Positions 18,413-28,384 of a DNA stretch of 64,000 nucleotides are shown one piece after another. Below the pieces are notes generated by a model. It had not been told where the DNA came from. It saw nothing but the letters and a program-made list of their open reading frames with translations, and did not search any database. Within the stretch, counting starts at the first letter, position 1, and the number at the start of each line of letters is the position of its first letter. The stretch is from Aerococcus viridans. Lineage in GTDB: Bacteria; Bacillota; Bacilli; Lactobacillales; Aerococcaceae. The stretch covers positions 1,488,001-1,552,000 of the forward strand of contig NZ_CP014164.1 of the NCBI RefSeq assembly GCF_001543285.1, given 5' to 3'. The translations under genes and the position numbers were made by a program.

Positions 18413-19690
18413 CTAGTTTTTATTTAATAGTACATTTTTCCAAGGCATTTTATGAACCTTTGCCGATAATATCCATACAACAACAAATTTTATAGCAAAT
18501 ATTATTGTAGTTGCTTGCGCAGCTCCTATAGCTCCAAATTCTCTTATAAAAAAATAGTTTAATACAATATTTAAAAATGCTGTAGCAAAAGTAACCATAG
18601 CCAAAGTACTATTTTTCTGTTCATAAAAAATATAGTTGACCACCATAAGGTACATCCCGTTAAAAGCATATCCTAATGCAATCCAAATCACGTAAACACT
18701 TGATTCATTAAATGCTTTACCTAAGAAAACACTTAGAAAAATTGGTGCTAATATGCCTAAACCTAAGGCAAGTAGTAGTATACCAACAAAATATATATAA
18801 GTGAATTTTACGATTTTTATTTTTGTAGTATATTGATTTTCCTTCAATTTTTCATATAGCCAAGGAACATAAGCATTATTAAAAGATGTAGACAGTAAAT
18901 TAATTATCGTCCCTACCTGATATCCCACTGTATATACACCCGTTGCAGCTAAGCCGACCATAGAGGTAATAAAAAATCTATCTGTCATTGATATAATGGT
19001 TCCAGACAAAACATGTGGTATCAAAGGAATTCCAAACATTAAAGCGTGTTTAATATATTCTTTCTTTATAACGAACTTAACCCACTTCTTCTTGATTAGT
19101 ATAAATAATGAAATTAGTGCAAACAACGCTAAAGTAATTACCATTCCATATATTCTCCCAGTATAACCTAAGCCTAAATAGACAACAAAAAAAATACTTA
19201 TACCCAAATTCAGTGAAGTTTGTATGATATTAAATATTCCATATAAAAGAGCTTTTTTCTTAACTTGAAGTAAGCTAAGTAATATACTGCAAATAAATTG
19301 AGACACTGCAAAAATTAATACACTCCATAACAATCTACTAGGAAAAGAAGCTGTTCTTGCTATAAATGCAGAGGAAAAATAGAATATAGATCCCACAAAA
19401 ATTGAATTAATCAATAAAATAAAAATACAATTACCAGCATACTCACTTATGTTAATTTTCTCACGATCATAATATTGTCTGGTTATAGCACCATTTAAAT
19501 TCAAGCCTATAAAAGGCACTATGAATGTTACTAAAAGAGTAAACATTGAGACTATACCATAATCTTCAGGAGTTAAATGTCTTGTTAATATTGGTAGCAT
19601 TAAAAATGGTATAGCTGAATTTAATATACTGGTTAAAGTATATATACTGGTATTCTTTATTAAGCTATTATTTAAATACTTCTTATGCAT
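18413..19690 (-). CDS. Wzx-type polysaccharide flippase, locus A
   Basis: The 425-residue integral membrane protein has about twelve hydrophobic segments. The opening TSILNSAIPFLMLPILTRHL and the block EDYGIVSMFTLL are typical of MATE-like oligosaccharide flippases. It would move lipid-linked repeat units across the cytoplasmic membrane before polymerisation by Wzy. It lies between the candidate nonulosonate transferase and the pse genes. Substrate specificity cannot be read from the sequence. Confidence 0.85.
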   Translation of the reverse strand: MHKKYLNNSLIKNTSIYTLTSILNSAIPFLMLPILTRHLTPEDYGIVSMFTLLVTFIVPFIGLNLNGAITRQYYDREKINISEYAGNCIFILLINSIFVGSIFYFSSAFIARTASFPSRLLWSVLIFAVSQFICSILLSLLQVKKKALLYGIFNIIQTSLNLGISIFFVVYLGLGYTGRIYGMVITLALFALISLFILIKKKWVKFVIKKEYIKHALMFGIPLIPHVLSGTIISMTDRFFITSMVGLAATGVYTVGYQVGTIINLLSTSFNNAYVPWLYEKLKENQYTTKIKIVKFTYIYFVGILLLALGLGILAPIFLSVFLGKAFNESSVYVIWIALGYAFNGMYLMVVNYIFYEQKNSTLAMVTFATAFLNIVLNYFFIREFGAIGAAQATTIIFAIKFVVVWILSAKVHKMPWKNVLLNKN

Positions 19691-19776
19691 TTTAACGCCT
19701 TCTCAATCAAATACTTCACCTTATATCCCTCCATTAATGTAAACTCATTAAATGTCAAATATTCCTGATGCAAAGC

Positions 19777-21129
19777 TTATCTACTGCCTTCAATCATATC
19801 ATTAATATAATCTAATTCTGTTTTTATACTAAAATCGTGTATTTCATAATCAATATTTTTTCGTTGTTTCATTAATATGTCGTTGTTATATTTCGTGTTC
19901 AAAATTCTTTTTAACAACTCATTTTTGATGTCGTTATAGTGCACTATAGATTCTGGCAGATTTCTAAACAATCTATTTCCACAAAGAGCTTCTCTATTAA
20001 TATTCATATTTAACTCGATTACTGAACACCCTGCAATCATTGCTTCTAATGAAAGAGTAGTTAAATAACCAATAAAAATTTTTGAACTATATAAAACCAT
20101 AAAATTATCATTCTCATTGATGATATAATTTACATTTAAATCATTAGATGTAATTATATCTTGAATAATTTCTTCGTAATGCCTTCTATTCAACGATGGA
20201 TGTAATTTAACTATTACATTGCTTATTCCTTCTAAATCATTTAAACTATCTTGAAATGATTTAAAAGTATGGTAGATTATTTCTCTATTTGTTTTTTCGT
20301 CTATTGGATTGAGCGCTAATGTAATATTTCTTCTAGTCATATCATGTGGCTTTGTTAATAGATAGTTAAACTTATCTGTGCCAGATATAATAATTTTTTG
20401 CTCTGGAATGTATTCTTTCAAAGTATCGTATGAACTTTTCCCCCATACCATAACATACGTAGAATAAATATATTTAAATAATCCTGGTGTAGGATATGGA
20501 ATCATACCATGTTGATGAGTTACGCTTATCACACCTACTTTATTTGCAGCTTTAGTAAAAATTTGATCATAGATATGAAAATCTTGAGTAGTAAATATAA
20601 CTTCTGTATCCAATTCAACAAGTATCTTCTTAGCTTTTTCATATAAGAATATACATTTATTAATGAGTAAGTTTTCTTCAAAATTTAGATTAGAATTTGA
20701 CTTTTTAATTCCTATGAATTTAGGATATTTCAAACTCAATACATCAAACCCTTTTATTTTATAATACGCTGCTACTCTTTTACTATTTGTAACTATCAGT
20801 GTATATTGCTTGTTTTCATTATTCGTAGTTTTCTGTATTAGGTTATCTAAAATACTAAAATGTCTTGAATCCGCTATATCAAACATTTGGACATAAACAT
20901 ACTTTTTATTCTTATATTTTAATTTAGGTAATACATTGCTATAAAATCTCTCCGATGGTATTTGTTTTGCTACCCAAGATATAAGTTTTTTAATATATAA
21001 CTTTAACTTGTTTGTGCTAGAAGTAAAATTTTCTTCGTAAAAATGGGTCAATAAAAACTCTGTAGCATTGATGTCATCATGAATAATTTCATGTTTTATT
21101 TTGTTTTCTGCGTTCAAAATTTTATCCAT
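19777..21129 (-). CDS. Candidate nonulosonate/sialic-type glycosyltransferase (KpsS/LipB- or polysialyltransferase-like)
   Basis: The 450-residue protein looks like a GT-B enzyme. Its diagnostic blocks are VGVISVTHQHGMIPYP, with a conserved QHG; NVIVKLHPSLNRRHYEEII, with an HP-type motif; and GYLTTLSLEAMIAGCSVIELN near the C-terminus. QHG and HP motifs occur in enzymes that use CMP-activated keto-sugars, such as bacterial Kdo- and sialyltransferases, and in CDP-polyol polymerases. With pse genes just downstream it is the best local candidate for the enzyme that adds the pseudaminic-acid-type sugar. The alternative is a CDP-glycerol-type transferase. It lies 4 bases after a GT2 gene. Confidence 0.55.
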   Translation of the reverse strand: MDKILNAENKIKHEIIHDDINATEFLLTHFYEENFTSSTNKLKLYIKKLISWVAKQIPSERFYSNVLPKLKYKNKKYVYVQMFDIADSRHFSILDNLIQKTTNNENKQYTLIVTNSKRVAAYYKIKGFDVLSLKYPKFIGIKKSNSNLNFEENLLINKCIFLYEKAKKILVELDTEVIFTTQDFHIYDQIFTKAANKVGVISVTHQHGMIPYPTPGLFKYIYSTYVMVWGKSSYDTLKEYIPEQKIIISGTDKFNYLLTKPHDMTRRNITLALNPIDEKTNREIIYHTFKSFQDSLNDLEGISNVIVKLHPSLNRRHYEEIIQDIITSNDLNVNYIINENDNFMVLYSSKIFIGYLTTLSLEAMIAGCSVIELNMNINREALCGNRLFRNLPESIVHYNDIKNELLKRILNTKYNNDILMKQRKNIDYEIHDFSIKTELDYINDMIEGSR

Positions 21130-21133
21130 AACT

Positions 21134-22120
21134 TCACCCTCTAATCACCAAATAAATATCTCTTATTGCTCCTCTAACTCCTGTATAATACTTCTTATAG
21201 TTAGAGTTCTTAATATCACTCATTATATCTTGTAAAGCTAAAATTTTTGGGTTAGTTAATTGGTTAACTCGCCTTTCCCAAAACTTACTGCACTCTATGA
21301 TCATTCTTAGAAAGTTGTCATCTACTTCTTTGTCCACAGCTTTTAAATAAGAAATTAACTCTCTACTCATTTTAAGTCTTTGACTATGCATTTCATCCAC
21401 ATAGTTAAAATTATTCAAATACTTTTTAATTTTGCTAGTCAGAGATAATTTTTTTGCACCGATAACATTTTTATCATGTTGCCTATATAGAATTAACATC
21501 TCTGGAACTGCAAAAACTTTGCCTTCAAGTAAGCACTGTAATGCAATCCAATAGTCATGAATCCAGTAATTAGGAATGGGAAAAATTCTATTTAAAACAT
21601 CCTTCCTAAAAGCCATAGTTGCCCCAGTAACAAAATTGTTTTTTAGAAGTGATTCTAGAACAAATATTTTGTCCTTCTTAAGCTTATTATTTGAAAAACC
21701 TATAGAACTCCATAAATCTCCTGGTAATTCTATTAAATTAGAATCTACTAATCTCGCGTTAGAAAATACTAAATTAACTTCTGGGTTTTTTTTAAATTCA
21801 TCAAGAACTTTATCAATTTTATACTCAACCCAATAGTCATCTTGGTCCGACGTAAAGATAATATCTCCGGTGCATAAACTTATAGCTTTTTCGAAGTTTT
21901 TTGCAACACCTAATCTTGACTCATTAACTAATACTGACCATTCAATATTAGTCTCTTCAAGAATTGATTCTATAAGTTTAATCGTATTATCCGTTGAAAT
22001 ATCATCGCATATAACAATTTCATCTGGTTGTCGAGTTTGATTTATGATACTCTTTAATTGCTCTTTAATAAACTTGCTACCATTAAATGTACACATAGCA
22101 ACTGATACTCTATAATTCAT
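21134..22120 (-). CDS. Family 2 glycosyltransferase
   Basis: This GT-A enzyme of 328 residues has the nucleotide-binding start VSVAMCTFNGSKFIKEQLKS, the loop IVICDDISTDNTIKLI and the metal-binding block IIFTSDQDDYWVEYKID. The acceptor-side motif WIHDYWIALQCLLEGK follows. The DQDD block resembles rhamnosyltransferases of surface polysaccharides, which agrees with the adjacent rml genes. Its start overlaps the end of rmlD by 11 bases. The exact linkage cannot be predicted. Confidence 0.8.
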   Translation of the reverse strand: MNYRVSVAMCTFNGSKFIKEQLKSIINQTRQPDEIVICDDISTDNTIKLIESILEETNIEWSVLVNESRLGVAKNFEKAISLCTGDIIFTSDQDDYWVEYKIDKVLDEFKKNPEVNLVFSNARLVDSNLIELPGDLWSSIGFSNNKLKKDKIFVLESLLKNNFVTGATMAFRKDVLNRIFPIPNYWIHDYWIALQCLLEGKVFAVPEMLILYRQHDKNVIGAKKLSLTSKIKKYLNNFNYVDEMHSQRLKMSRELISYLKAVDKEVDDNFLRMIIECSKFWERRVNQLTNPKILALQDIMSDIKNSNYKKYYTGVRGAIRDIYLVIRG

Positions 22121-22949
22121 CGATATATCTCCTCAATGCTTCATACCACTCATTTCTAGCCTTAAGATTATTTCTCACTAAATCCTCTTTTGCTAACCTC
22201 GAATTCTTAGGCCTCTTAGCTCTCGTAGGATAATCTTCTGTCTTTATAGGATTTACTTTAACATCCATACCTGCTTGATTGAATATCTCACATGCGAATT
22301 CGTACCAACTGCAATATCCTTCGTTCGTAGCATGATAAATTCCATACTTATCTGTTTCAATCATTTCAAGTAGTAACCCTGCTAAGTCATAAGTATACGT
22401 AGGAGATCCAACTTGATCTGCCACTACAGAAATTTCATCTATTTCTTTTCCTAATCGAAGCATAGTTTTAACAAAATTATTGCCGTTACTTCCAAACACC
22501 CAAGAAATTCTAACAATAAAATATTTGTCTACAAGCTTCTGAACTTCTAATTCACCTTCGTATTTTGTTTGCCCATAATAATTTATAGGATTTGGCGTAT
22601 CTGTTACTTCAAAAGGCTTGTCCCCTTCACCATCAAATACATAATCCGTGCTTATATAGATCATTTTTGCATCTATTTCTTTACATGCCTCTACAATATA
22701 CCTTGTTCCTAAGACATTTACCGCATGACAAAGTTCTCTTTCATCCTCTGCTTTATCCACTGCTGTATATGCAGCACAATGCACGATGACATCAGGGCTA
22801 TAATCTTTTATAACCCTTTTAACATCATCTTCATTAGTAATATCTAAAGTGTCTCTATCTGTACCTAAATACTCAATTTTTTTTTCTTCTAATCTTTTAA
22901 TAACATCATATCCAAGCTGTCCATTTGCTCCCGTTACCAATACTTTCAT
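22110..22949 (-). CDS. rmlD: dTDP-4-dehydrorhamnose reductase
   Basis: The last enzyme of dTDP-L-rhamnose synthesis. The NAD(P) loop is VLVTGANGQLGYDVIKRL, the catalytic block IYISTDYVFDGEGDKPF and the YxxxK motif YYGQTKYEGE. The protein is 279 residues, a normal length. It follows rmlB directly, with the stop codon overlapping its ATG by one base. Gene order rmlA-C-B-D is the usual Firmicute arrangement. Confidence 0.95.
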   Translation of the reverse strand: MKVLVTGANGQLGYDVIKRLEEKKIEYLGTDRDTLDITNEDDVKRVIKDYSPDVIVHCAAYTAVDKAEDERELCHAVNVLGTRYIVEACKEIDAKMIYISTDYVFDGEGDKPFEVTDTPNPINYYGQTKYEGELEVQKLVDKYFIVRISWVFGSNGNNFVKTMLRLGKEIDEISVVADQVGSPTYTYDLAGLLLEMIETDKYGIYHATNEGYCSWYEFACEIFNQAGMDVKVNPIKTEDYPTRAKRPKNSRLAKEDLVRNNLKARNEWYEALRRYIDEL

Positions 22950-23980
22950 TAGTTATCACCTTGCCTATCTCCGTACATCTTTACATAGTAATCTTTATAA
23001 TCACCTGATATAATGTTTTCCCACCAGTCACGATTTTCAAGATACCATTTGATTGTCATCTTAATACCTTCATCAAATAGTGTAGTTGGCTCCCATCCTA
23101 ATTCTCTTCTAGTCTTTGAAGGATCAATAGCATAACGCATGTCATGTCCTGCTCTGTCTTTTACAAAAGTAATTAAAGATTCAGGCTTTCCTAACTCTTT
23201 TAAAATTGTTTTTACTACATCTAAATTTGTTTTTTCGTTATGCCCACCTATATTATAAACTTCACCATCTTTCCCCTTGTGAAGTATTAAGTCTATAGCT
23301 ATACAATGATCTTCAACATAAAGCCAATCTCTAACATTTTCCCCCCTGCCATAAACAGGTAATGAGTCATCATTAAGTGCTCTTGCTATTATAAGTGGTA
23401 TTAGTTTCTCTGGGAAGTGATAAGGGCCATAGTTATTAGAACATCTTGAAATGGTTATAGGCAATTTAAAGGTTCTGTGATATGCCTGTACTAACAGATC
23501 AGCAGATGCTTTTGATGCTGAGTATGGTGATGATGTATGAATTGGAGTCTCTTCTGTGAAGAACAAGTCAGGTCTATCTAGTGGTAAATCTCCATATACT
23601 TCATCTGTGGAAACTTGGTGAAATCTCTTTACTCCATATTTCCTAGAAGCATCCATTAACACTTGTGTACCTAGGATATTTGTTTTTAAGAAAATGCCTG
23701 GATCTTCGATTGATCTATCTACGTGAGACTCTGCAGCAAAGTTAACTATAAAGTCGAATTTTTCTTCTTCAAATAGCTTGTCTATTAAATCTCTATCCGT
23801 AATATCACCTTTTACAAATCTAAAGTTAGGATTTTCCATCACTGGCTCTAGTGTTGATAAATTCCCTGCATAAGTTAATGCATCTAAACAAATAATCCTA
23901 TATGTTGGATGCTCTTTAAGCATATGAAAAACAAAGTTACTTCCTATAAATCCAGCTCCACCTGTTACTAATACATTCAT
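22949..23980 (-). CDS. rmlB: dTDP-glucose 4,6-dehydratase
   Basis: This extended SDR has NAD loop VLVTGGAGFIGSNFVFHM and substrate blocks FAAESHVDRSIEDP and HQVSTDEVYGDLPLD. The catalytic tyrosine lies in SSPYSASKASADLLV. About 343 residues. The start at 23980 has a GAGGGGAAAAAGGA site; an upstream in-frame ATG would extend the protein into rmlC coding sequence and is rejected. It makes dTDP-4-keto-6-deoxyglucose from the RmlA product. Confidence 0.95.
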   Translation of the reverse strand: MNVLVTGGAGFIGSNFVFHMLKEHPTYRIICLDALTYAGNLSTLEPVMENPNFRFVKGDITDRDLIDKLFEEEKFDFIVNFAAESHVDRSIEDPGIFLKTNILGTQVLMDASRKYGVKRFHQVSTDEVYGDLPLDRPDLFFTEETPIHTSSPYSASKASADLLVQAYHRTFKLPITISRCSNNYGPYHFPEKLIPLIIARALNDDSLPVYGRGENVRDWLYVEDHCIAIDLILHKGKDGEVYNIGGHNEKTNLDVVKTILKELGKPESLITFVKDRAGHDMRYAIDPSKTRRELGWEPTTLFDEGIKMTIKWYLENRDWWENIISGDYKDYYVKMYGDRQGDN

Positions 23981-23999
23981 TCCTTTTTCCCCTCTTTCG

Positions 24000-24551
24000 T
24001 TAGTATTTAAAGTTTGCATCACTTTCAGATAACATCGGTGCACTTAAATCTTTCTCGGATAAAATCGGGCTATCTATACCCCAATCTACATTTATCTCAG
24101 GGTCGTCAAATCTTATACTTCTATCATTTTCTGGAGAATAATACTCATCTACTTTATATTGTACTTCTACATTATCCGTTAATGTTATAAACCCATGGGC
24201 AAACCCCTTAGGAACTAACAATTGTTTTTTGTTTTCTTCTGTTAGTTCAACAGCTACCCATTTTTTATATGTAGGAGATCCTTCTCTAATATCTACAGCC
24301 ACATCTAAGATTTTCCCTTTAGTGCATCTCACAAGCTTTGTCTGCGCCTTAGGATTCAGCTGGAAATGAAGTCCTCTTAATGTCCCTTTCTGTGCTGAAA
24401 GAGAATGATTATCTTGGATAAAGTCAATATCAATACCAAACTCTTTAAACTTCTCTTTAGAGTATGTTTCTGTAAACCATCCTCTATGATCACCAAAGAC
24501 TTTTGGCTCGATAATAATTACATCCTCAATATCTGTCTTTATAATATTCAT
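24000..24551 (-). CDS. rmlC: dTDP-4-dehydrorhamnose 3,5-epimerase
   Basis: A cupin-type protein of 183 residues. The active-site histidine lies in GTLRGLHFQLNPKAQTKL. Other RmlC blocks are DVAVDIREGSPTYKKW, LLVPKGFAHGFITL and YYSPENDRSIRFDDP. It opens with the family motif VIIIEPKVFGDHRGWFTETY. It sits 16 bases after rmlA and about 20 bases before rmlB, within the rml set. Confidence 0.95.
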   Translation of the reverse strand: MNIIKTDIEDVIIIEPKVFGDHRGWFTETYSKEKFKEFGIDIDFIQDNHSLSAQKGTLRGLHFQLNPKAQTKLVRCTKGKILDVAVDIREGSPTYKKWVAVELTEENKKQLLVPKGFAHGFITLTDNVEVQYKVDEYYSPENDRSIRFDDPEINVDWGIDSPILSEKDLSAPMLSESDANFKY

Positions 24552-24567
24552 TTATCCTACCTCTTTT

Positions 24568-25452
24568 CTAATAATGAATTTTGCCTTCAGCAACTTTCTT
24601 CAAATGTTCTCCATAAGGTGATTTACCATATTTCTCTGCAGACGATAAAAGAGTTTCTCTATCAATCCACCCATTATGATACGCAATTTCTTCAAGCGCT
24701 GAAATTTTGATACTTTGTCGCTTTTCAATCATTTGCACAAATTCTGCAGCTTCAATCAAACTATCCATAGTTCCTGTATCTAACCAAGCAAATCCACGTC
24801 CTAAAAGCTTCACATTAAGAGTTTCGTCTTCTAAGTACATTCTATTTAAGTCGGTAATTTCAAGTTCTCCCCTATGTGAAGGCTTAACTTTCTTCGCTAA
24901 GTCTACAACTCTATTATCATAGAAATAAAGACCTGTGATACAGTAGTTAGATTTTGGATTCTTAGGTTTTTCTTCAACTGAGAGAACCCTTCCATTATCA
25001 TCAAATTCCACAATTCCAAAGCGTTCTGGATCATGAACATAATATCCAAATATTGTAGCTTTACCATTCTTTGCATTTTCAGCTGCTTCTTTTAGTATAG
25101 GAGTAAACCCATTTCCATAATAAATGTTGTCTCCCAATATCAGTGCTACATTATCGTCTCCTATAAAGTCTTCACCAATAATAAAAGCTTGCGCTAATCC
25201 ATCCGGTGATGGCTGTTCAGCATATTCAAGACTAATTCCAAATTGACTCCCATCACCTAATAGTCTTTCAAAATTAGGCAAATCTTGTGGTGTTGAAATA
25301 ATAAGGATATCTTTGATACCAGCCAACATGAACACTGATAGTGGGTAATATATCATTGGTTTGTCATATACTGGCAATAATTGCTTGCTTGTTACCATTG
25401 TTAATGGATATAATCTTGTACCTGATCCTCCAGCTAAAATAATTCCTTTCAT
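24568..25452 (-). CDS. rmlA: Glucose-1-phosphate thymidylyltransferase
   Basis: The nucleotidyltransferase signature [18 protein letters not shown] opens the 294-residue protein. Residues for sugar and nucleotide binding appear in [18 protein letters not shown], in [17 protein letters not shown] and in [13 protein letters not shown]. It makes dTDP-glucose from dTTP and glucose-1-phosphate. The ATG overlaps the stop codon of the upstream GT2 gene, so translation is coupled. Confidence 0.95.
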   Translation of the reverse strand: MKGIILAGGSGTRLYPLTMVTSKQLLPVYDKPMIYYPLSVFMLAGIKDILIISTPQDLPNFERLLGDGSQFGISLEYAEQPSPDGLAQAFIIGEDFIGDDNVALILGDNIYYGNGFTPILKEAAENAKNGKATIFGYYVHDPERFGIVEFDDNGRVLSVEEKPKNPKSNYCITGLYFYDNRVVDLAKKVKPSHRGELEITDLNRMYLEDETLNVKLLGRGFAWLDTGTMDSLIEAAEFVQMIEKRQSIKISALEEIAYHNGWIDRETLLSSAEKYGKSPYGEHLKKVAEGKIHY

Positions 25453-26174
25453 TTTATCCTCCCCCCTTTAAATTTCATTGATCTTTTGACTAAATTTGTA
25501 AAAAGTGCAAATCGCCAACTTATAATTCTTTTTAAATTATTCCTCTTATTTGTAGTCGCAGTATTATTGTGTCTTCGGTACAAAATCAATGGCTCATCAA
25601 TATATGTTACTTCAGATTTGTTTAACTCTACTAATATACCAATCCAAACATCATGCATAGGAATATTTTCTGGAAATGGCAATATGATATCTAGCACCTC
25701 TCTATTAAAAGCCATACAACAACCTATATAAGTATTCTTAATGATATTTTTAACTATTCCCTTTCTCCATGTTGGATGAATTGAATTCATACTATTAATT
25801 TCGTTTAGATCCGAATCTACATATTTCGCAGCCGATACCAATAATTTTGTGTTATTTCTACTAAAAACATCTTTAATAGTCTTTGCTTTATTAGGCAACC
25901 AAACATCATCTTGGTCAGATAACACTATAATATTATTTTTTGTTTTTCTTATTGCGTTCTCAAAATTCTTAATTACACCTTTTTCATTATTACTATACAA
26001 CTTTACTCTTTTGTCATTTAAGTAGGTGCTAATAATTTCGATAGTGCTATCTGTAGAGCCATCATCACTTATTATAAGTTCATCATCTTCTTCTAATTGT
26101 CCTATGATACTTTCAATTTGCTCTTTTAAGTATAGTTCTCCATTATAGGTTGCTAATGCTACAGATAAATTCAT
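25449..26174 (-). CDS. Family 2 glycosyltransferase (short, DQDD type)
   Basis: A 241-residue GT-A enzyme: [19 protein letters not shown], then [16 protein letters not shown], then [20 protein letters not shown]. The region [20 protein letters not shown] holds the usual acidic acceptor motif. It resembles the neighbour at 21134-22120 but lacks its C-terminal 85 residues. It overlaps both flanking genes by 4 bases. Adjacent rml genes make a rhamnosyltransferase role likely but unproven. Confidence 0.8.
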   Translation of the reverse strand: MNLSVALATYNGELYLKEQIESIIGQLEEDDELIISDDGSTDSTIEIISTYLNDKRVKLYSNNEKGVIKNFENAIRKTKNNIIVLSDQDDVWLPNKAKTIKDVFSRNNTKLLVSAAKYVDSDLNEINSMNSIHPTWRKGIVKNIIKNTYIGCCMAFNREVLDIILPFPENIPMHDVWIGILVELNKSEVTYIDEPLILYRRHNNTATTNKRNNLKRIISWRFALFTNLVKRSMKFKGGRIK

Positions 26175-26986
26175 CCTTTTCTCCTTTCAATTGCTATTTT
26201 TAAAAACGCTATATTTTTATGCAAAATGGAAAGTTTTATTGATCGGTACAAAATTTTTGTTGCATAAAAGGCTCTTCCCTTAATGCTATCTTTACAATAC
26301 TCATAAAAATCCTTCGAATAAATCTCAAATCTACTCAGATCTCTGCTATAATTAGTATGGTCCTCGTCTGAAAAATCCTGGATAATTACGCAGTCAAACA
26401 CTGCAATTTTCTTGAATATTTTTTTATATTCTCTTACAAAATAATGATCTAAATAATCTAAAAATATGTTTTCATTATAACTTCCGGTTTTTTCAAAAAC
26501 ATCTCTTTTAACAGCCATTCCAGAGTTGATTGCAGTAATATCTTTATATACACCCGAAGTGCTCATATTTATTCTTTTAACACTATAGCCATTAGATAAA
26601 CTCGGAGACATTTGCATATTTTTGGACTTTACGATAGGAACATGCATATATATTTCAGGATATTTGGATATTGATTCGTTAAGCTTGTCAAAGTACTTCA
26701 CGGTAATTTTTGTATCTTGGTCAAAGATCACCACCCAGCTATCTGTATCAATTTCTTTTAAAGCCCGATTATATGCTTTACTTAACCCTGAATTACCCTC
26801 CATGTCTAGATATTTAATTGCTCGTTCATTGCAAAACATTACATTACTATTTTTCATTTGGGATTTGACGCTGTTATCACAAACGATAATATTTAAACTA
26901 TCAATTCCTATTTTTAATAATGATTTTAATGTAATTGAGTTTTTACACGCCAAATTATAAATAACTACTATACAAGTAAATTTCAT
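26171..26986 (-). CDS. Family 2 glycosyltransferase, rhamnosyltransferase-like
   Basis: The 271-residue protein opens with FTCIVVIYNLACKNSITL and contains the blocks EGNSGLSKAYNRALKEI and WVVIFDQDTKITVKYFDKL. The pattern GNSG-to-FDQD is seen in RfbF/WbbL-type rhamnosyltransferases, where the DQD motif binds the metal. A later block reads VFEKTGSYNENIFLDYLDHYF. It lies about 70 bases downstream of the wzy gene. Confidence 0.75.
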   Translation of the reverse strand: MKFTCIVVIYNLACKNSITLKSLLKIGIDSLNIIVCDNSVKSQMKNSNVMFCNERAIKYLDMEGNSGLSKAYNRALKEIDTDSWVVIFDQDTKITVKYFDKLNESISKYPEIYMHVPIVKSKNMQMSPSLSNGYSVKRINMSTSGVYKDITAINSGMAVKRDVFEKTGSYNENIFLDYLDHYFVREYKKIFKKIAVFDCVIIQDFSDEDHTNYSRDLSRFEIYSKDFYEYCKDSIKGRAFYATKILYRSIKLSILHKNIAFLKIAIERRKG

Positions 26987-27059
26987 TGTACGCCCCCTCT
27001 TGCAGCATTTTCCAAATATATAACACCATCATATATTTTTGAACTTAGTTGTCTGTATA

Positions 27060-28375
27060 TTAAGAAGCAATGCTTTTTTTATAAAATGCATTAATAGATG
27101 TCATTACAATAACTAAATACCCGAGACCTATTGGGTTGTTTAAAAATGGATTCACTGAAGAGATAATACACAGCATTAGTAATCCAATTATTATTGATTT
27201 AACATGTGTTGCTTCTCTTAAATTCAATTTCCTGCAGGATTTTAAGCCTACAAATAAGTTTTTGAGTATGATATATACATAAGATATAAAACCTAAAATC
27301 CCCATATTCACTAGCAATTCCAACCAGAAAAGTTCAAATTTCACCATTTCTCTAGTTGCAATTTCATTTATGAATAAAATTCTCACACCAAACCCTTTTC
27401 CAAATAACATATTCTCAAACCATACATTAATCATAGTTAATAATTGATTAGATTAGATTTGATTATATAGCTACTATCCGTTCTGCTAATACGATTAACC
27501 AAAGTAGATGATAAGAACTCTGAAAAAATCAATGTTACAGCTATTCCAACAACTATTGTAAGTAGTAAAGCAGCTAATTTTTTACTTCCCTTTGAAAATG
27601 AAATTACCAGCAATATCCCAAAAACTAAAGACACCCATATTCCCATTGTCATAGTTGTTAAACACCCAACAAGGAGTATAAACATTCTAATGATAGAAAA
27701 AAAAGTTCTTTCATTTGATAAACTAACATATTTATAAAGCTCATGTATAAATGCTATAGCCATATAAGGACTAGTCTTTAAAAAAACACTAGGCAACCCA
27801 TATCTCATTGATAAATGTCCGTATTCTAAATTCATAAGTAATGGGTTGATTACACTGTATAGAGATGGTCTCGCACTAAGAGCTACGAAAATTCCTATGG
27901 AGAACAATGCAAGAAAAAAAGCAGCTTTATTAAAGATGTTCAAAGCTATTTTTGCCTTCTCTGTTGTATTAATAAATAGTGTGAATGGAAAGAATATCAA
28001 TAAATACAAGTATCCTTGGCTCGATAAAACAATGTCAGATATAGGATATCCCCTTATCATCCCATTCATTATTGAGATTAAATAGAAAAAGAAAAACACC
28101 ACCACAGGTATATGAAAAATGTTCTTTTCTACTTTGAAATTATTACGAATGATTTTAAATATAAAATATAAAATCGCCAACAAAAACAGAATATATCTAA
28201 TTGTTAATGGACCAAAAGTCAGTAATCTTCCTGCACCACCAAGTACGAGTTCGATGACTATAATGATTGCCAATAAATTAGGTTTAGTACTTAAGTGCTT
28301 ACCGTTTTGAGTTATACTATTCTTTAAAGAAATCTCTCCAGTCAAACTTTCTACCTCCAATATTGGAAATGACAT
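27060..28375 (-). pseudogene. Wzy-type O-antigen/capsule polymerase, frameshifted at a 5-bp tandem repeat
   Basis: The first part (28375 to 27437) is a membrane protein with about nine hydrophobic segments that ends abruptly in KSNLINY. The second part (MINVWFENMLFGKGFGVR onward) is the C-terminal Wzy loop and last membrane segments in another frame. At 27446-27465 the plus strand reads GATTA GATTA GATTT GATTA. Removing one 5-bp unit gives the continuous reading KSNQLLTMINVWFEN. The gene therefore looks reversibly off by repeat slippage. Start may also be TTG at 28345 behind GGAGG. It is locus A's only polymerase. Confidence 0.8.
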
Positions 28376-28384
28376 TTCTATGTG

